This document shows positions 18,097 through 28,394 of a stretch of 64,000 nucleotides of DNA, one piece after another. A model generated the notes under the pieces. It worked only from the letters and a program-made list of their open reading frames with translations, ran no database searches and had not been told where the DNA came from. Where the stretch lies: the NCBI GenBank assembly GCA_900290095.1, contig OKQS01000001.1, positions 186,001 through 250,000 on the forward strand. Reading direction: 5' to 3'. Each line of letters starts with the position of its first letter. Position 1 is the stretch's first letter. The DNA is from Khoudiadiopia massiliensis (GTDB taxonomy: Bacteria; Bacillota; Clostridia; Tissierellales; Peptoniphilaceae). Made by a program: the position numbers and the translations under genes.

Positions 18097-19842
18097 TCAA
18101 AGTTTAAACCTGATGTCTTTAATAATAAGCTGAAGGTTCTTTCTTTCCATGTAAACATTCCACTCAGGCTGGTAACATATGTCGGCCGTGAAATTCTGCT
18201 TGCCCTCCAAGTCTTTGATTTTTTCATCGACATTGAACATGACTCCCTGAATCTTGATTCCGTTTTTTTCAAGCTGTATTTGGAGAACATTTTTATTCCT
18301 GCCCACCAGGCGCATTGAAATGATGTTGAGATCCTTATCGCCAAAGACGGGCTTTGGGTTTTCCACACCGAAGGGGGGCATCCTGTCCAGAAAGTCCATT
18401 ATCCTCTTGCCAATTTTGTCTATTGATAACGGTGCATCCAGCATGATTTGCTTTTTAAAGTCTTCTTGGCTCAAATCGGCTTCTTTGTTCCATATATCAA
18501 CCAGCTTTTGAAAATCCTCTTTTTTTATGGTCATTCCGCAAGCCATGGCATGGCCCCCAAAGGCCACATAGTCTTCCCTATGGGAATTGAGCTTCTCGAA
18601 CATGTTGTAAGCCTCGATAGACCTTCCCGACCCTTTTAGGAGCCCCATAGCATCTTCACTTTGGGCATCAGTAAATACAAGGCTAGGCCGGTTGAAATGC
18701 TCTTTTATCCTGCCGGCAATAAGACCACATATGGACTCGTGAACACCTTCAAGATATATAGCCAATACAGGGCCATCTTTGATGATCATACCTGCTTTTT
18801 CCAGCCCCTCCTCCACACCTTTGGAGGTCATAGTCTTTCTCTCCTCATTGAGTCTGGTCAATTCTTTGGCATAAGAATAAATATATTCCGGATCTGTTTC
18901 CAGAAAGAGTTCAACTCCCAAGCTTGCGCTCATGAGTCTTCCCGAAGCATTTATACAAGGTCCGATTATGAAACCTATGGTATAGGAGCTGACCTCCCCG
19001 GACCATGAGTTAGCTTCCAATAAAGCTTTTAATCCGGGATCCGGGTTCTCATTCATTACCCTTAATCCCTCAGCCACGATCACCCTGTTCTCCTTCTGCA
19101 AAGGAACCAGGTCACATATGGTTCCCATAGCTGCATAGGCCAAGTAGGGTCTTATTTCTTCCTTGGCTTTTCCTGCTTCCACAAATAAGGCTTGGATCAG
19201 TTTCAAGGCCACTCCTGCTCCGCAAAGGTCTTCAAAGGGATAGCCTGAATCCTTGGAATGGGGGTTCAAGAAAGCTTCGCACTTCGGGATTACTTCCTGT
19301 CCATCTTTTTCAAGTATCTGATGGTGGTCGGTAACAATTACAGGTACCTGCTTTTCATAGGCGTAGTCAAGAGCATCAAAGGCACCAATGCCGTTATCAC
19401 AGGTAATAATGAGGTCGCAAGCTTCCTCTATAGCCTTGTCTATGAGCCTCTCATTAATCCCATAGCCGTCGCTTACCCTGTCGGGTATGGCATATGAAAC
19501 CGATAAGAAAGGATCAAAGCCCATCTCTTCTGCAAGCTTTCTGAGGGCCTTTACCAGGATAACTGTTGATGAAACCCCGTCCTGGTCATAGTCACCTATA
19601 ACCCTTATATGGCCCTGTGAAGACAGTACATTAAAAATATAATCCACACATATGGGCATTTGATTGAATAGGAAGGGGTCATTCAGGAGATCAAGTCCCC
19701 CTTTAAAATAATCTTCCGCCTCTTGCCTGGTTTTTATGCCCCTATTGGCCAAGATTATGGACTCCAGCAAGGTCAGCCCGGTCTGATCTTTTAATTTTCG
19801 GGCATCTTCTAAAGAATTCTTAATAAACCAAAGGCTCATCAA
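18097..19842 (-). CDS. recJ: Single-stranded-DNA-specific exonuclease RecJ
   Basis: 581 residues. DHH-family core: VIGDYDQDGVSSTV (motif I), TCDNGIGAFD, then VTDHHQ (motif III), followed by the DHHA1 domain with GGHAMACGMTI and a C-terminal OB domain. RecJ digests single-stranded DNA 5' to 3' in recombination and repair. It is preceded by a terminator-like hairpin at 19888-19911, so it may have its own promoter apart from yajC. Confidence 0.95.
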   Translation of the reverse strand: MMSLWFIKNSLEDARKLKDQTGLTLLESIILANRGIKTRQEAEDYFKGGLDLLNDPFLFNQMPICVDYIFNVLSSQGHIRVIGDYDQDGVSSTVILVKALRKLAEEMGFDPFLSVSYAIPDRVSDGYGINERLIDKAIEEACDLIITCDNGIGAFDALDYAYEKQVPVIVTDHHQILEKDGQEVIPKCEAFLNPHSKDSGYPFEDLCGAGVALKLIQALFVEAGKAKEEIRPYLAYAAMGTICDLVPLQKENRVIVAEGLRVMNENPDPGLKALLEANSWSGEVSSYTIGFIIGPCINASGRLMSASLGVELFLETDPEYIYSYAKELTRLNEERKTMTSKGVEEGLEKAGMIIKDGPVLAIYLEGVHESICGLIAGRIKEHFNRPSLVFTDAQSEDAMGLLKGSGRSIEAYNMFEKLNSHREDYVAFGGHAMACGMTIKKEDFQKLVDIWNKEADLSQEDFKKQIMLDAPLSIDKIGKRIMDFLDRMPPFGVENPKPVFGDKDLNIISMRLVGRNKNVLQIQLEKNGIKIQGVMFNVDEKIKDLEGKQNFTADICYQPEWNVYMERKNLQLIIKDIRFKL

Positions 19843-19887
19843 AGCTCCAATCTAACTTATATATACTTTAGTTCAAATATAGAAAGA

Positions 19888-19911
19888 AAGAGACGGATTG
19901 CTCCATCTCTT
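19888..19911 (-). terminator. Possible terminator between yajC and recJ
   Basis: The minus strand can fold AAGAGAUGGA-GCAA-UCCGUCUCUU (one U-G pair), followed by UCUUUCU. It lies about 45 bases after the yajC stop and 45 before recJ. No long U run, hence moderate confidence. Confidence 0.55.
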
Positions 19912-19955
19912 GTCATCTCAAATCTGTAGATATATCCTTTTCTTAAAGGTTCCGA

Positions 19956-20288
19956 TTATTCATTTTCTTCTGATCCGGCTGCATCTTCTGTATTTTCAGC
20001 TGTATTCTCTTCCTTCAGCTCTTCATAACCGGATGCGGGCTTGACAACATAGGAAAGGCCCTTTTTAATGAATTCTATCTGAATATGGTCATCTCCCGTT
20101 TCTATCTGATAGGCATCATCGGTTATCTTTGTTACCCTGCCTCTGAGGCCCCCTATTGTAACAATCTGGTCCCCGATCTTAACCGAGTCTCTCATTTCCT
20201 GCTGTTTAGCAGCCTGTTTTTTTTGCGGACGAATAACTCCGAAATAAAAAAACGCTACCATGACCGCCATTAATGCTATAGATGGCAT
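19956..20288 (-). CDS. yajC: Preprotein translocase accessory subunit YajC
   Basis: 110 residues. One N-terminal membrane helix (about 3-18) ends in the family motif FFYFGVIRPQKKQ, then an SH3-like segment (VKIGDQIVTIGGLRGRVTKI). The last 25 residues are an acidic tail. YajC associates with SecDF and SecYEG. Placement after tgt is the conserved queA-tgt-yajC order; secD and secF are not in this window. Confidence 0.93.
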   Translation of the reverse strand: MPSIALMAVMVAFFYFGVIRPQKKQAAKQQEMRDSVKIGDQIVTIGGLRGRVTKITDDAYQIETGDDHIQIEFIKKGLSYVVKPASGYEELKEENTAENTEDAAGSEENE

Positions 20289-20370
20289 GCTTCCTCCTTC
20301 ATTAACTTCTCTGTTTTAAATTAAAGTCGACTATAATATTATACCCAAAAAAGCTCTGTGTTTGTTTTTT

Positions 20371-22607
<2,237 letters not shown>

Positions 22608-22644
22608 TTATAGTCTCCTTAAAAATAAATGCAGAAAAATGCAT

Positions 22645-23670
22645 TTAATAAAAATCCGGCCTGTTTTCCGGTATTTGAAGTTTGAAATGGTCATATGCTT
22701 TATTAGTGAGCATGCGGCCCCTGGCAGTCCTGGCCAGAAAACCTATTTGAAGCAGGTAGGGCTCAATTACTTCTTCTATGCTTCCGCTTTCTCTGCCTAA
22801 TGAAGCCGCTATTGTATCTAAGCCGACCGGGCCGCCCCCGAATCTCTCTGCTATGGCTTCAACGAATTCCCTATCGTCCCTGTCCAGGCCAAGCTCATCA
22901 ACTTCGAGCATCCGCAGGGCCTGCCTGCAAGTTTCAAGGTCAATGTGGCCCTCAGCCCTCACCTCGGAGTAGTCCCTGATACGCCTCAGGAGGCGATTGG
23001 CTATCCTCGGGGTCCCTCTTGACCTCATACCTATCTCATTGCATGAAGCCTCGTCAATATCGACCTTAAGGAGGTTTGCCGATCTCCTGACTATTTCAGC
23101 AAGTTCTTCCGGATCATAGAGTTGGAATGAAATAAGGACGCCGAAACGGTCTCTTAATGGGGAGCTCAACATTCCCGACCTGGTTGTCGCACCTATTAGT
23201 GTGAAGGGTGAAAGGTCAAGTCTTAGGCTCTGGGCCGTTGTTCCCTTGCCTACTATGAGGTCTAGGGCGAAGTCTTCCATGGCGGGATAAAGGACTTCTT
23301 CAACGTTCCTGCTGATCCTGTGAATCTCGTCAATGAATAATACATCTCCGGGCTTAAGATTGGTTAAAATTGCAGCCAGCTCTCCCTGCTTTGTTATTGC
23401 AGGACCCGACGTGATCTTTATATTTGAACCCATCTCATTGGATATGATGGCAGCCAAAGTGGTTTTTCCTAAACCCGGAGGGCCGGCAAGAAGTATATGG
23501 TCCATGCTCTCTCCCCTTTTCTTTGCGGCTTCCAGGAAAATCTTCAGCTTCTCTTTATTTTTACTTTGTCCTATATAGTCTTTTAACCACTTGGGACGCA
23601 GGCTGCCTTCATAAGGCATCTCTTCTTCCTGCATTCCGCTTCCGACTATACGGTTTTCACTTTGAGTCAT
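22645..23670 (-). CDS. ruvB: Holliday junction branch migration helicase RuvB
   Basis: 341 residues. AAA+ ATPase with Walker A GPPGLGKT (63-70), Walker B FIDEIHR, sensor 1 LIGATTRSG and arginine-finger region PLRDRFG, then the winged-helix domain ending [20 protein letters not shown]. RuvB hexamers drive branch migration with RuvA. The gene follows ruvA by 25 bases and precedes queA, the classic ruvCAB-queA-tgt order. Confidence 0.98.
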   Translation of the reverse strand: MTQSENRIVGSGMQEEEMPYEGSLRPKWLKDYIGQSKNKEKLKIFLEAAKKRGESMDHILLAGPPGLGKTTLAAIISNEMGSNIKITSGPAITKQGELAAILTNLKPGDVLFIDEIHRISRNVEEVLYPAMEDFALDLIVGKGTTAQSLRLDLSPFTLIGATTRSGMLSSPLRDRFGVLISFQLYDPEELAEIVRRSANLLKVDIDEASCNEIGMRSRGTPRIANRLLRRIRDYSEVRAEGHIDLETCRQALRMLEVDELGLDRDDREFVEAIAERFGGGPVGLDTIAASLGRESGSIEEVIEPYLLQIGFLARTARGRMLTNKAYDHFKLQIPENRPDFY

Positions 23671-23695
23671 ACTAACTCCTCTCAGCTCTTAAACC

Positions 23696-24289
23696 CTATC
23701 CTAGTCTTTTAAGGGCCAGTCTTATTCCTTCTTCCAAGCCCATCTCCTCATCCCAACCGTCAAGGGCTTTTTCAGCCTCATTCCTGGCGTATCCGAGATT
23801 TATGAGGGCCTGCAAGGCTATGTCGAAGTTTTCACTCTTGCTGATTTCAGGCTTATGGCTTTCCGGTGACCCTGAGGGCAGATAGCCCATCTTCTTGACC
23901 CTGTCAACCAATTCAAGAACAATCCGGGAGGCCGTTTTCTTGCCAATGCCGGGCGCTGATGAAAGGCTTTTTATATCGTTACTAAGTATTGCTGTTGCCA
24001 AGCCTTGGACATCCAGGGTCGATAAGATAGATAAAGCGGTCTTGGGTCCAACAGTGGATACCTTTGTGAGGAGCTGGAAAAATTCCAACTCGTCCTTATC
24101 ATAAAAGCCAAAGAGGGAGATCTCATCCTCTTTTACATTCATAAAAGTGTAGACCTTGTAGTTTTCCCCAACATGAAAATGCGACATCGTCTGTTCAGAT
24201 GCCGCAATCCTGTAGCCTATGCCGTTATTTTCCAGAATAATACCTTCGCGGTCAATGTCCATAACCCTGCCTAATATGTAAGCTATCAT
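23696..24289 (-). CDS. ruvA: Holliday junction branch migration protein RuvA
   Basis: 197 residues with three domains: N-terminal OB fold (1-62; VGENYKVYTFMNVKEDEISLFGF in outline), tandem helix-hairpin-helix motifs (TVGPKTALSILS and APGIGKKTASRIVLEL), a flexible linker and the C-terminal RuvB-binding domain (ALINLGYARNEAEKALDG). RuvA tetramers hold the junction in square-planar form and load RuvB. Confidence 0.97.
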   Translation of the reverse strand: MIAYILGRVMDIDREGIILENNGIGYRIAASEQTMSHFHVGENYKVYTFMNVKEDEISLFGFYDKDELEFFQLLTKVSTVGPKTALSILSTLDVQGLATAILSNDIKSLSSAPGIGKKTASRIVLELVDRVKKMGYLPSGSPESHKPEISKSENFDIALQALINLGYARNEAEKALDGWDEEMGLEEGIRLALKRLG

Positions 24290-24352
24290 CTGAACTCCTG
24301 TTTATTAATTACTTCAATATTTCATAATGCCCCGGTAAACATAAAAGTAAAC

Positions 24353-24847
24353 CTAGGCCATCCTCTCCGCTTCTTTAAATCTCTGCCCGAAGGCGTGACA
24401 TATTGCCACGGCCAAACCGTCAGCCGCATCATCCGGCTTAGGCAAACAATCCAATCTTAAAAGGGCCTGGACTGATTGTTGGATTTGCAGCTTGTTGGCC
24501 CTACCATAACCCGTTATCGCCTGTTTTATCTGGAGGGGTGTATATTCAAATATGCCCAAGCCTCTGCTCTGGCAGGCTAAAATCTCAACTCCTCTGGCCT
24601 GGGCCACCATAATTGCCGTCTTCTTATTTTGATAAAAAAAGAGCTCTTCAAAGGCCACTTCATCCGGCTTAAATTGAGAAATTATGGCATCCATCTCCCG
24701 GTAAATTATTCCCAACCTCTCAGGCAGTGATATTCCGGCTTTGGTTTCAATGCAGCCGTACTCAAGACAGGAAATCCTGTTGCCGTCATAGCGTATTACC
24801 CCATAGCCGACGAGGGCTATGCCCGGATCAATGCCTAAAATAATCAA
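24353..24847 (-). CDS. ruvC: Crossover junction endodeoxyribonuclease RuvC
   Basis: 164 residues. RNase H-like fold with the catalytic acids visible: Asp7 in LGIDPGIALVGYGV, the Glu in VAFEELFFYQNKKTAI, and Asp residues in PKPDDAADGLAVAICH. RuvC nicks Holliday junctions symmetrically. Its ATG overlaps the stop of the upstream unknown gene by four bases, so that protein is probably co-expressed with the resolvasome. Confidence 0.97.
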   Translation of the reverse strand: MIILGIDPGIALVGYGVIRYDGNRISCLEYGCIETKAGISLPERLGIIYREMDAIISQFKPDEVAFEELFFYQNKKTAIMVAQARGVEILACQSRGLGIFEYTPLQIKQAITGYGRANKLQIQQSVQALLRLDCLPKPDDAADGLAVAICHAFGQRFKEAERMA

Positions 24848-25566
24848 AATCTATACCTTTCAAGGACCTGGTCGTTTATGCCCCTCCACACGTATTCCTT
24901 ATATATTTTTGAAGCATTTGAGGCCAGGTACTGCCTGAGCTTCCTATAAATGTGGTTCAACTCCTTGATGCTCAAAACTCCTTCTTCGCACTTAAGCTTT
25001 GAGAGGTGATTAAAGTCCAAAACAATCTGACTGTCAAGATTGTCATTAACCATATAAATCTTTTTCTTTAAAAGCCTTCGACTGTAGAGATTGCAATACC
25101 TTCTTAATTTTACATAGTCATCTGTATCGTTCTTCATCCAGCTGTATAGGCCGCTCTTAATGGCCATAGCCCTGCCCTGTTTGCAGTCGTGATAAAGTAT
25201 GGCCATGTGCTTAAGCTCTTGGGGGCTGTAGTTCTCCAAGGCCAATCTTTCAAGCTTATCAACCCATACCGTATCATTGCGGCTCAGATTGTATGCTTTA
25301 ATGACTATTGCCAACTCCAGCCTATGGATATCATCATTTATTAGCTTTTTCAAGGCTCTTACAATGTAGTGTCTGTCTTTTCTATAAGAAAGCGTCTTTT
25401 TAAGAGAAGTCGACATCTTATTCATGAGAACGTATTTGGGCTGAAGGTTGCAGCTGGGATGGTCCAAATCTATCATTGATAAGAGGAGGTTGATTGAATC
25501 TATATCGTTGTCATACAAAAAACGATACTCTAAATTTTCTTCGATATCGTTAATATAATCTTGCAT
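24844..25566 (-). CDS. Unknown protein coupled to ruvC
   Basis: 240 residues, not recognised. It is predicted mostly helical, has no signal peptide or membrane segment, and is rich in Arg, Lys, Tyr and Leu. The C-terminal half is basic (YSRRLLKKKIYMV; IYRKLRQYLASNASKIYKEYVWRG), which would suit nucleic-acid binding but is not a known motif. A strong ribosome site (GAGAGGAGG) precedes the ATG at 25566 and the stop overlaps ruvC by four bases, so it heads the ruvCAB operon. The N-terminal 35 residues are acidic. Confidence 0.75.
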   Translation of the reverse strand: MQDYINDIEENLEYRFLYDNDIDSINLLLSMIDLDHPSCNLQPKYVLMNKMSTSLKKTLSYRKDRHYIVRALKKLINDDIHRLELAIVIKAYNLSRNDTVWVDKLERLALENYSPQELKHMAILYHDCKQGRAMAIKSGLYSWMKNDTDDYVKLRRYCNLYSRRLLKKKIYMVNDNLDSQIVLDFNHLSKLKCEEGVLSIKELNHIYRKLRQYLASNASKIYKEYVWRGINDQVLERYRF

Positions 25567-25661
25567 GGTCCCTCCTCTCCGAATATTTAAAGTATGTATT
25601 TAATCTTAATATATTTCGCCCCACTTTTACAGGGTAAATCTAAGATTATTGTTATATTTTC

Positions 25662-25694
25662 TAAAAAAAATACCGCTTGAAAATTCAAGCGGTA
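25662..25694 (-). terminator. Terminator of the tRNA array
   Basis: Perfect 10-bp stem TACCGCTTGA (25671-25680) with TCAAGCGGTA (25685-25694), four-base loop, followed on the minus strand by a run of nine T (A run 25662-25670). It ends the ten-tRNA transcript six bases after the last tRNA. Confidence 0.93.
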
Positions 25695-25699
25695 AGAAC

Positions 25700-25773
25700 C
25701 GTGCCATTGAGGATTCGAACCCCAGGCCTTCTGGTCCGTAGCCAGACGCTCTATCCAGCTGAGCTAATGGCAC
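25700..25773 (-). tRNA. tRNA-Arg (anticodon ACG)
   Basis: Full cloverleaf: acceptor GTGCCAT/ATGGCAC, anticodon stem TCTGG/CCAGA enclosing CTACGGA, T arm GGTTCGAATCC. The anticodon A34 would be deaminated to inosine to read CGU/CGC/CGA. Discriminator G; CCA is not encoded. Last gene of the array. Confidence 0.97.
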
Positions 25774-25783
25774 CTGTAGATAA

Positions 25784-25854
25784 AGCGGGTGAAGGGAATC
25801 GAACCCTCGTAGCCAGCTTGGAAGGCTGGAGCTCTACCACTGAGCTACACCCGC
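25784..25854 (-). tRNA. tRNA-Gly (anticodon TCC)
   Basis: Acceptor GCGGGTG/CACCCGC, anticodon stem CCAGC/GCTGG around CTTCCAA, T arm GGGTTCGATTCCC. Discriminator T, typical of glycine tRNAs. No encoded CCA. Confidence 0.97.
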
Positions 25855-25872
25855 AGGTAAAAAATAATTAAA

Positions 25873-25944
25873 AGCGGCAGACGAGATTCGAACTCGCGAC
25901 CCTCGCCTTGGCAAGGCGATGCTCTACCCCTGAGCCACTGCCGC
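25873..25944 (-). tRNA. tRNA-Gly (anticodon GCC)
   Basis: Acceptor GCGGCAG/CTGCCGC, anticodon stem TCGCC/GGCGA around TTGCCAA, T arm GAGTTCGAATCTC. Discriminator T. With the TCC isoacceptor next to it, these two read all glycine codons. No encoded CCA. Confidence 0.97.
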
Positions 25945-25953
25945 ATATTAAAT

Positions 25954-26035
25954 TGGGCGAGAGCGGATTTGAACCACTGAAAGCAAAGCTAACGGATTTA
26001 CAGTCCGTCCCGTTTGGCCACTTCGGTACTCGCCC
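25954..26035 (-). tRNA. tRNA-Tyr (anticodon GTA)
   Basis: Class II tRNA with a long variable arm, about 82 bases. Acceptor GGGCGAG/CTCGCCC, anticodon loop CTGTAAA. A GUN anticodon, so a Tgt/QueA substrate. No encoded CCA. Confidence 0.97.
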
Positions 26036-26045
26036 TTGGAAAAAA

Positions 26046-26120
26046 CGACCCGGATGGGGATCGAACCCACGACCTCCAGCGTGACAGGCTGGCATTCTAA
26101 ACCATCTGAACTACCGGGCC
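26046..26120 (-). tRNA. tRNA-Asp (anticodon GTC)
   Basis: Acceptor GGCCCGG paired with CCGGGTC (one G-T pair), anticodon stem CCAGC/GCTGG around CTGTCAC, T arm GGGTTCGATCCC. Discriminator G, the AspRS identity base; substrate of the aspS product in this window. No encoded CCA. Confidence 0.96.
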
Positions 26121-26135
26121 AGATAAAAAAGGCCA

Positions 26136-26207
26136 TGACCCTACCGGGATTCGAACCCGGGATACCGCCGTGAGAGGGCGATGTCTTAACCGCTTGACCA
26201 TAGGGCC
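26136..26207 (-). tRNA. tRNA-Glu (anticodon CTC)
   Basis: Acceptor GGCCCTA/TAGGGTC, D arm GGTCAAGCGGTTAAGAC typical of tRNA-Glu, anticodon loop CTCTCAC giving CTC, which reads only GAG. A TTC isoacceptor must be encoded elsewhere to read GAA. No encoded CCA. Confidence 0.95.
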
Positions 26208-26211
26208 TTAA

Positions 26212-26285
26212 TAGCGGAGAAGGGATTTGAACCCCTGACACCTCGGGTATGAACCGAGTGCTCTAGCCAGCTGAGCTACTCCGCC
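26212..26285 (-). tRNA. tRNA-Met (elongator, anticodon CAT)
   Basis: Acceptor GGCGGAG/CTCCGCT, anticodon stem CTCGG/CCGAG around TTCATAC. A paired first base (G-T) separates it from the initiator next to it. No lysidine-type tRNA-Ile2 identity elements stand out, though this can only be settled by structure scoring. No encoded CCA. Confidence 0.93.
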
Positions 26286-26323
26286 AGATAATATAAAAAT
26301 TATGGCCGTGGCGGCGGAGAAGA

Positions 26324-26395
26324 TTGCGGGGGCAGGACTCGAACCTGCGGCCTCCGGGTTATGAGCCCGACGAGATACCACTTCTCCACCCCGCG
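26324..26395 (-). tRNA. tRNA-fMet (initiator, anticodon CAT)
   Basis: Starts CGCGGGG with an unpaired C1-A72, and has the GGG/CCC pairs in the anticodon stem (CGGGCTCATAACCCG) that mark bacterial initiators. T arm GCAGGTTCGAGTCCTGC. The D loop (GAGAAGTGGTATCTC) is a little unusual. No encoded CCA. Confidence 0.97.
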
Positions 26396-26411
26396 ATGTA
26401 GAATAAGCAGA

Positions 26412-26498
26412 TGCCGAGGACCGGGATCGAACCGGTACGATCTTATAAGGATCGAGGGATTTTAAGTCCCTTGCGTCTGCCAATTCCGCCACCCCGGC
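26412..26498 (-). tRNA. tRNA-Leu (anticodon TAA)
   Basis: Class II tRNA of 87 bases with a long variable arm (CGATCCTTATAAGATCG). Acceptor GCCGGGG paired with CCTCGGC, anticodon loop CTTAAAA. Discriminator A. No encoded CCA. Confidence 0.97.
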
Positions 26499-26501
26499 AT
26501 A

Positions 26502-26574
26502 CGCCTTGTGTAGGACTCGAACCTACGACAGCGCGGTTAACAGCCGCGTGCTCTACCAGCTGAGCTAACAAGGC
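26502..26574 (-). tRNA. tRNA-Asn (anticodon GTT)
   Basis: Acceptor GCCTTGT/ACAAGGC, anticodon stem CGCGG/CCGCG around CTGTTAA, T arm TAGGTTCGAGTCCTA. First gene of the array, about 60 bases from the promoter -10 box. Queuosine-modification substrate. No encoded CCA. Confidence 0.97.
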
Positions 26575-26633
26575 AAGCTCTAAAATTGGCCGGAACGATT
26601 AAGCGCTCATGTCTTTTTCGTAGCGACTTGTAA

Positions 26634-26662
26634 AGTATAGCAGAGAATATGTTCATGTGCAA
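26634..26662 (-). promoter_or_regulatory. Promoter of the tRNA array
   Basis: Minus-strand -35 TTGCAC (26657-26662), 17-base spacer, -10 TATACT (26634-26639): near-consensus, as expected for stable RNA. An 11-base direct repeat (GCGACTTGTAA on the plus strand) occurs at 26623-26633, just downstream of the -10, and again at 26689-26699. Confidence 0.85.
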
Positions 26663-26712
26663 GTTTTTTTCTAAAAGCAAGCTGTATGGCGACTTGTAAT
26701 ATGAAATGCATC

Positions 26713-27564
26713 TTATAATTTATAATATGCAATACCTAAAAGGCCTCTGCCCGTGTGTACTGCCAGTGTTGGAGCTATTTCCTCTTCAATGTAAATTTTC
26801 GCCCCATCAACTTCATCCTTAAGTGCTTCCTTAGCCAGCTTCAATGCTTCCGGATTTGATCCGTGGCAAATAGCTAAGTAATAATCTTTCACACCGCTAA
26901 GTTCTCCCTTAATCCTCTCAATAAGTTTTTTTTGTGCTTTTGCAAAACCTCTCACCTTGTCGATGGCAAAGTAAACGCCGTCAATATTGCATGTGATTAT
27001 TGGTTTTATGTTTAAAAATTGACCTATGACGCCTTGAACTTTGCCTATCCTTCCGCCATTGATTAAGTTGGTCAATTCCGGGATGGCAAAATATGTCTTA
27101 GATTTCATGTTGTCTCTATCATCTGTCATTATTTTGATAATTTCATCGGCACTATGGCCTTCTTCTCTAAGGCTTGCTGCTCTATAGGCGTAAAATCCTG
27201 CACCTATGGCAATATTTTTTGTGTCGAAGACCTTTACCTTGCCGTCATAGTCTTCAGCTACAAGATTGCAAAGATTATTGGCACCGCTCAGACCTGATGA
27301 TAGTGTTATGATTAAGACTTCATCAGCACCGTATGCAAATTCTTTATCAATTATTTCTTTCACTTCTGCCGGCGATGGTGTACTTGTCTTAGGAAATTCC
27401 TTATCAAGGAGTTCATAGAATTCGTCCTTTTCTATATCAATTAAATCTCTGTATGATTTAGCCGAAAAGTGAACCCACAAAGGCAACATAGATACATTTA
27501 GTTTTTCATATGCATTCTTTGGCACATCACAAGCTGTATCTATAATTAATCCTACTTTACTCAT
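26713..27564 (-). CDS. DegV family fatty-acid-binding protein
   Basis: 283 residues, two-domain EDD fold. The family start VGLIIDTACDVP, the lipid head-group motif TSTPSPAEV (about 60-68), the loop ITLSSGLSGANN (about 95-106) and the C-terminal TLAVHTGRGLLGIAYY are present. DegV/FakB proteins hold a fatty acid for phosphorylation by FakA; whether this paralogue works with a FakA kinase cannot be seen here, as no fakA is nearby. It overlaps the DUF1836 gene by four bases and is likely controlled with it. Confidence 0.92.
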   Translation of the reverse strand: MSKVGLIIDTACDVPKNAYEKLNVSMLPLWVHFSAKSYRDLIDIEKDEFYELLDKEFPKTSTPSPAEVKEIIDKEFAYGADEVLIITLSSGLSGANNLCNLVAEDYDGKVKVFDTKNIAIGAGFYAYRAASLREEGHSADEIIKIMTDDRDNMKSKTYFAIPELTNLINGGRIGKVQGVIGQFLNIKPIITCNIDGVYFAIDKVRGFAKAQKKLIERIKGELSGVKDYYLAICHGSNPEALKLAKEALKDEVDGAKIYIEEEIAPTLAVHTGRGLLGIAYYKL

Positions 27565-28103
27565 TTGTCCTCCTCGGCATTTAAAAGCTCGTATTCTAAT
27601 AGTTTCTGTGTAATAACTTTAGTGCAAACGCTGACTATGGCAAGCGTCAAGCCATTCCTATTGTCAAGATCTATATCGATAGATGCTGTACCTTTAATCT
27701 CTGGGCTGCTTTGCTTCTCCAAGATGTTTATGACCAGTCTCATTACTTCTTCTACTTTGTTGCAAAAGTAATTATATGAATCCTCTATAGGGCTCTTTTT
27801 AAGTTCGTGTAAGATGCCGGCATCAATCTCAGCCATAGTTAAAATGTTTTTCAAAACGCTGATCACTATGCAATAAACTATGTGATTACGATAGTAGCGT
27901 TTTTTGATGGGGCTCGGCATAAGTTTATGCTTGACATAGTTATTGACCATGGACTTTGTTAGTTTATTATCCTCATCAAACATTACTTCCAAAGCTTTGT
28001 TGACTATCTCGACCAGCTGCTCCGAATATATACCAAAGTCAGGCAAGTCCTTATATCTTGGGAGTTTAAGTTCGTTAAGTCCGCTTAATATTTTCACTCT
28101 CAT
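27561..28103 (-). CDS. DUF1836 protein, likely DNA-binding regulator
   Basis: 180 residues. The N-terminal half (LPRYKDLPDFGIYSEQLVEIVNKAL ... LTKSMVNNYVKHKLMPSP, about 14-70) has the DUF1836 pattern, which resembles a MerR-like winged helix in its TKSMVNNYVKHKLMP segment. The C-terminal half is helical. The family is common in Firmicutes beside degV genes. An inverted repeat lies over the predicted transcription start (28116-28130), so autoregulation of the DUF1836-degV pair is plausible. Function is inferred. Confidence 0.82.
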   Translation of the reverse strand: MRVKILSGLNELKLPRYKDLPDFGIYSEQLVEIVNKALEVMFDEDNKLTKSMVNNYVKHKLMPSPIKKRYYRNHIVYCIVISVLKNILTMAEIDAGILHELKKSPIEDSYNYFCNKVEEVMRLVINILEKQSSPEIKGTASIDIDLDNRNGLTLAIVSVCTKVITQKLLEYELLNAEEDK

Positions 28104-28115
28104 GATGCCTCCACT

Positions 28116-28130
28116 TAGTATTTAATACTA
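28116..28130. promoter_or_regulatory. Inverted repeat, possible operator for DUF1836-degV
   Basis: TAGTAT-TTA-ATACTA, a perfect six-base inverted repeat with a three-base centre, lying just before the DUF1836 ribosome site (GTGGAGG). A further TAGTATAC copy starts at 28142. The position over the start of transcription would suit a repressor site. Confidence 0.45.
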
Positions 28131-28137
28131 CATCCAT

Positions 28138-28166
28138 AATTTAGTATACCTGGATTATAAAGTCAA
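28138..28166 (-). promoter_or_regulatory. Promoter of the DUF1836-degV operon
   Basis: Minus-strand -35 TTGACT (28161-28166), 17-base spacer, -10 TAAATT (28138-28143). The start would fall inside or beside the inverted repeat at 28116-28130. A second -10-like TATACT overlaps at 28142-28147 but has no -35 at good spacing. Confidence 0.55.
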
Positions 28167-28270
28167 GTGATTTTTATAAGGTCTCTAATGCTCTTATAGC
28201 TTGCATCTATAAAGCTAAAGATACGATAGAAATTTAGACTCTACAATAAATAGTTGTTTCTAAGGAACTT

Positions 28271-28308
28271 AAAAAGGCCGCCTAACCCCTTAGGGTTAGA
28301 CAACCTTT
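28271..28308 (-). terminator. Terminator closing the SnoaL-like gene pair
   Basis: Two-part stem in the minus-strand RNA: AAAGG/CCUUU outside and CUAACCC/GGGUUAG inside, with an internal loop, then UUUAAG. It is the only notable structure in the 290-base gap between 28104 and 28394 apart from the DUF1836 promoter. Confidence 0.65.
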
Positions 28309-28394
28309 AAAGTCTATTTAATCATGCGAAATGTCCACCAAGGCCATTTGACAAAGGCCGTTTTTATTAAATTGTTTGATTTCCAAAAATGGAT

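Noticed and set aside
22608..22644. Possible preQ1 riboswitch before queA-tgt
   Set aside because: The gap is 37 bases on the downstream side of queA's ATG relative to ruvB, and no aptamer-like pseudoknot sequence is visible.
25868..26492. Three overlapping frames of 75-97 codons across the tRNA array
   Set aside because: They read through tRNA genes and have no ribosome sites.
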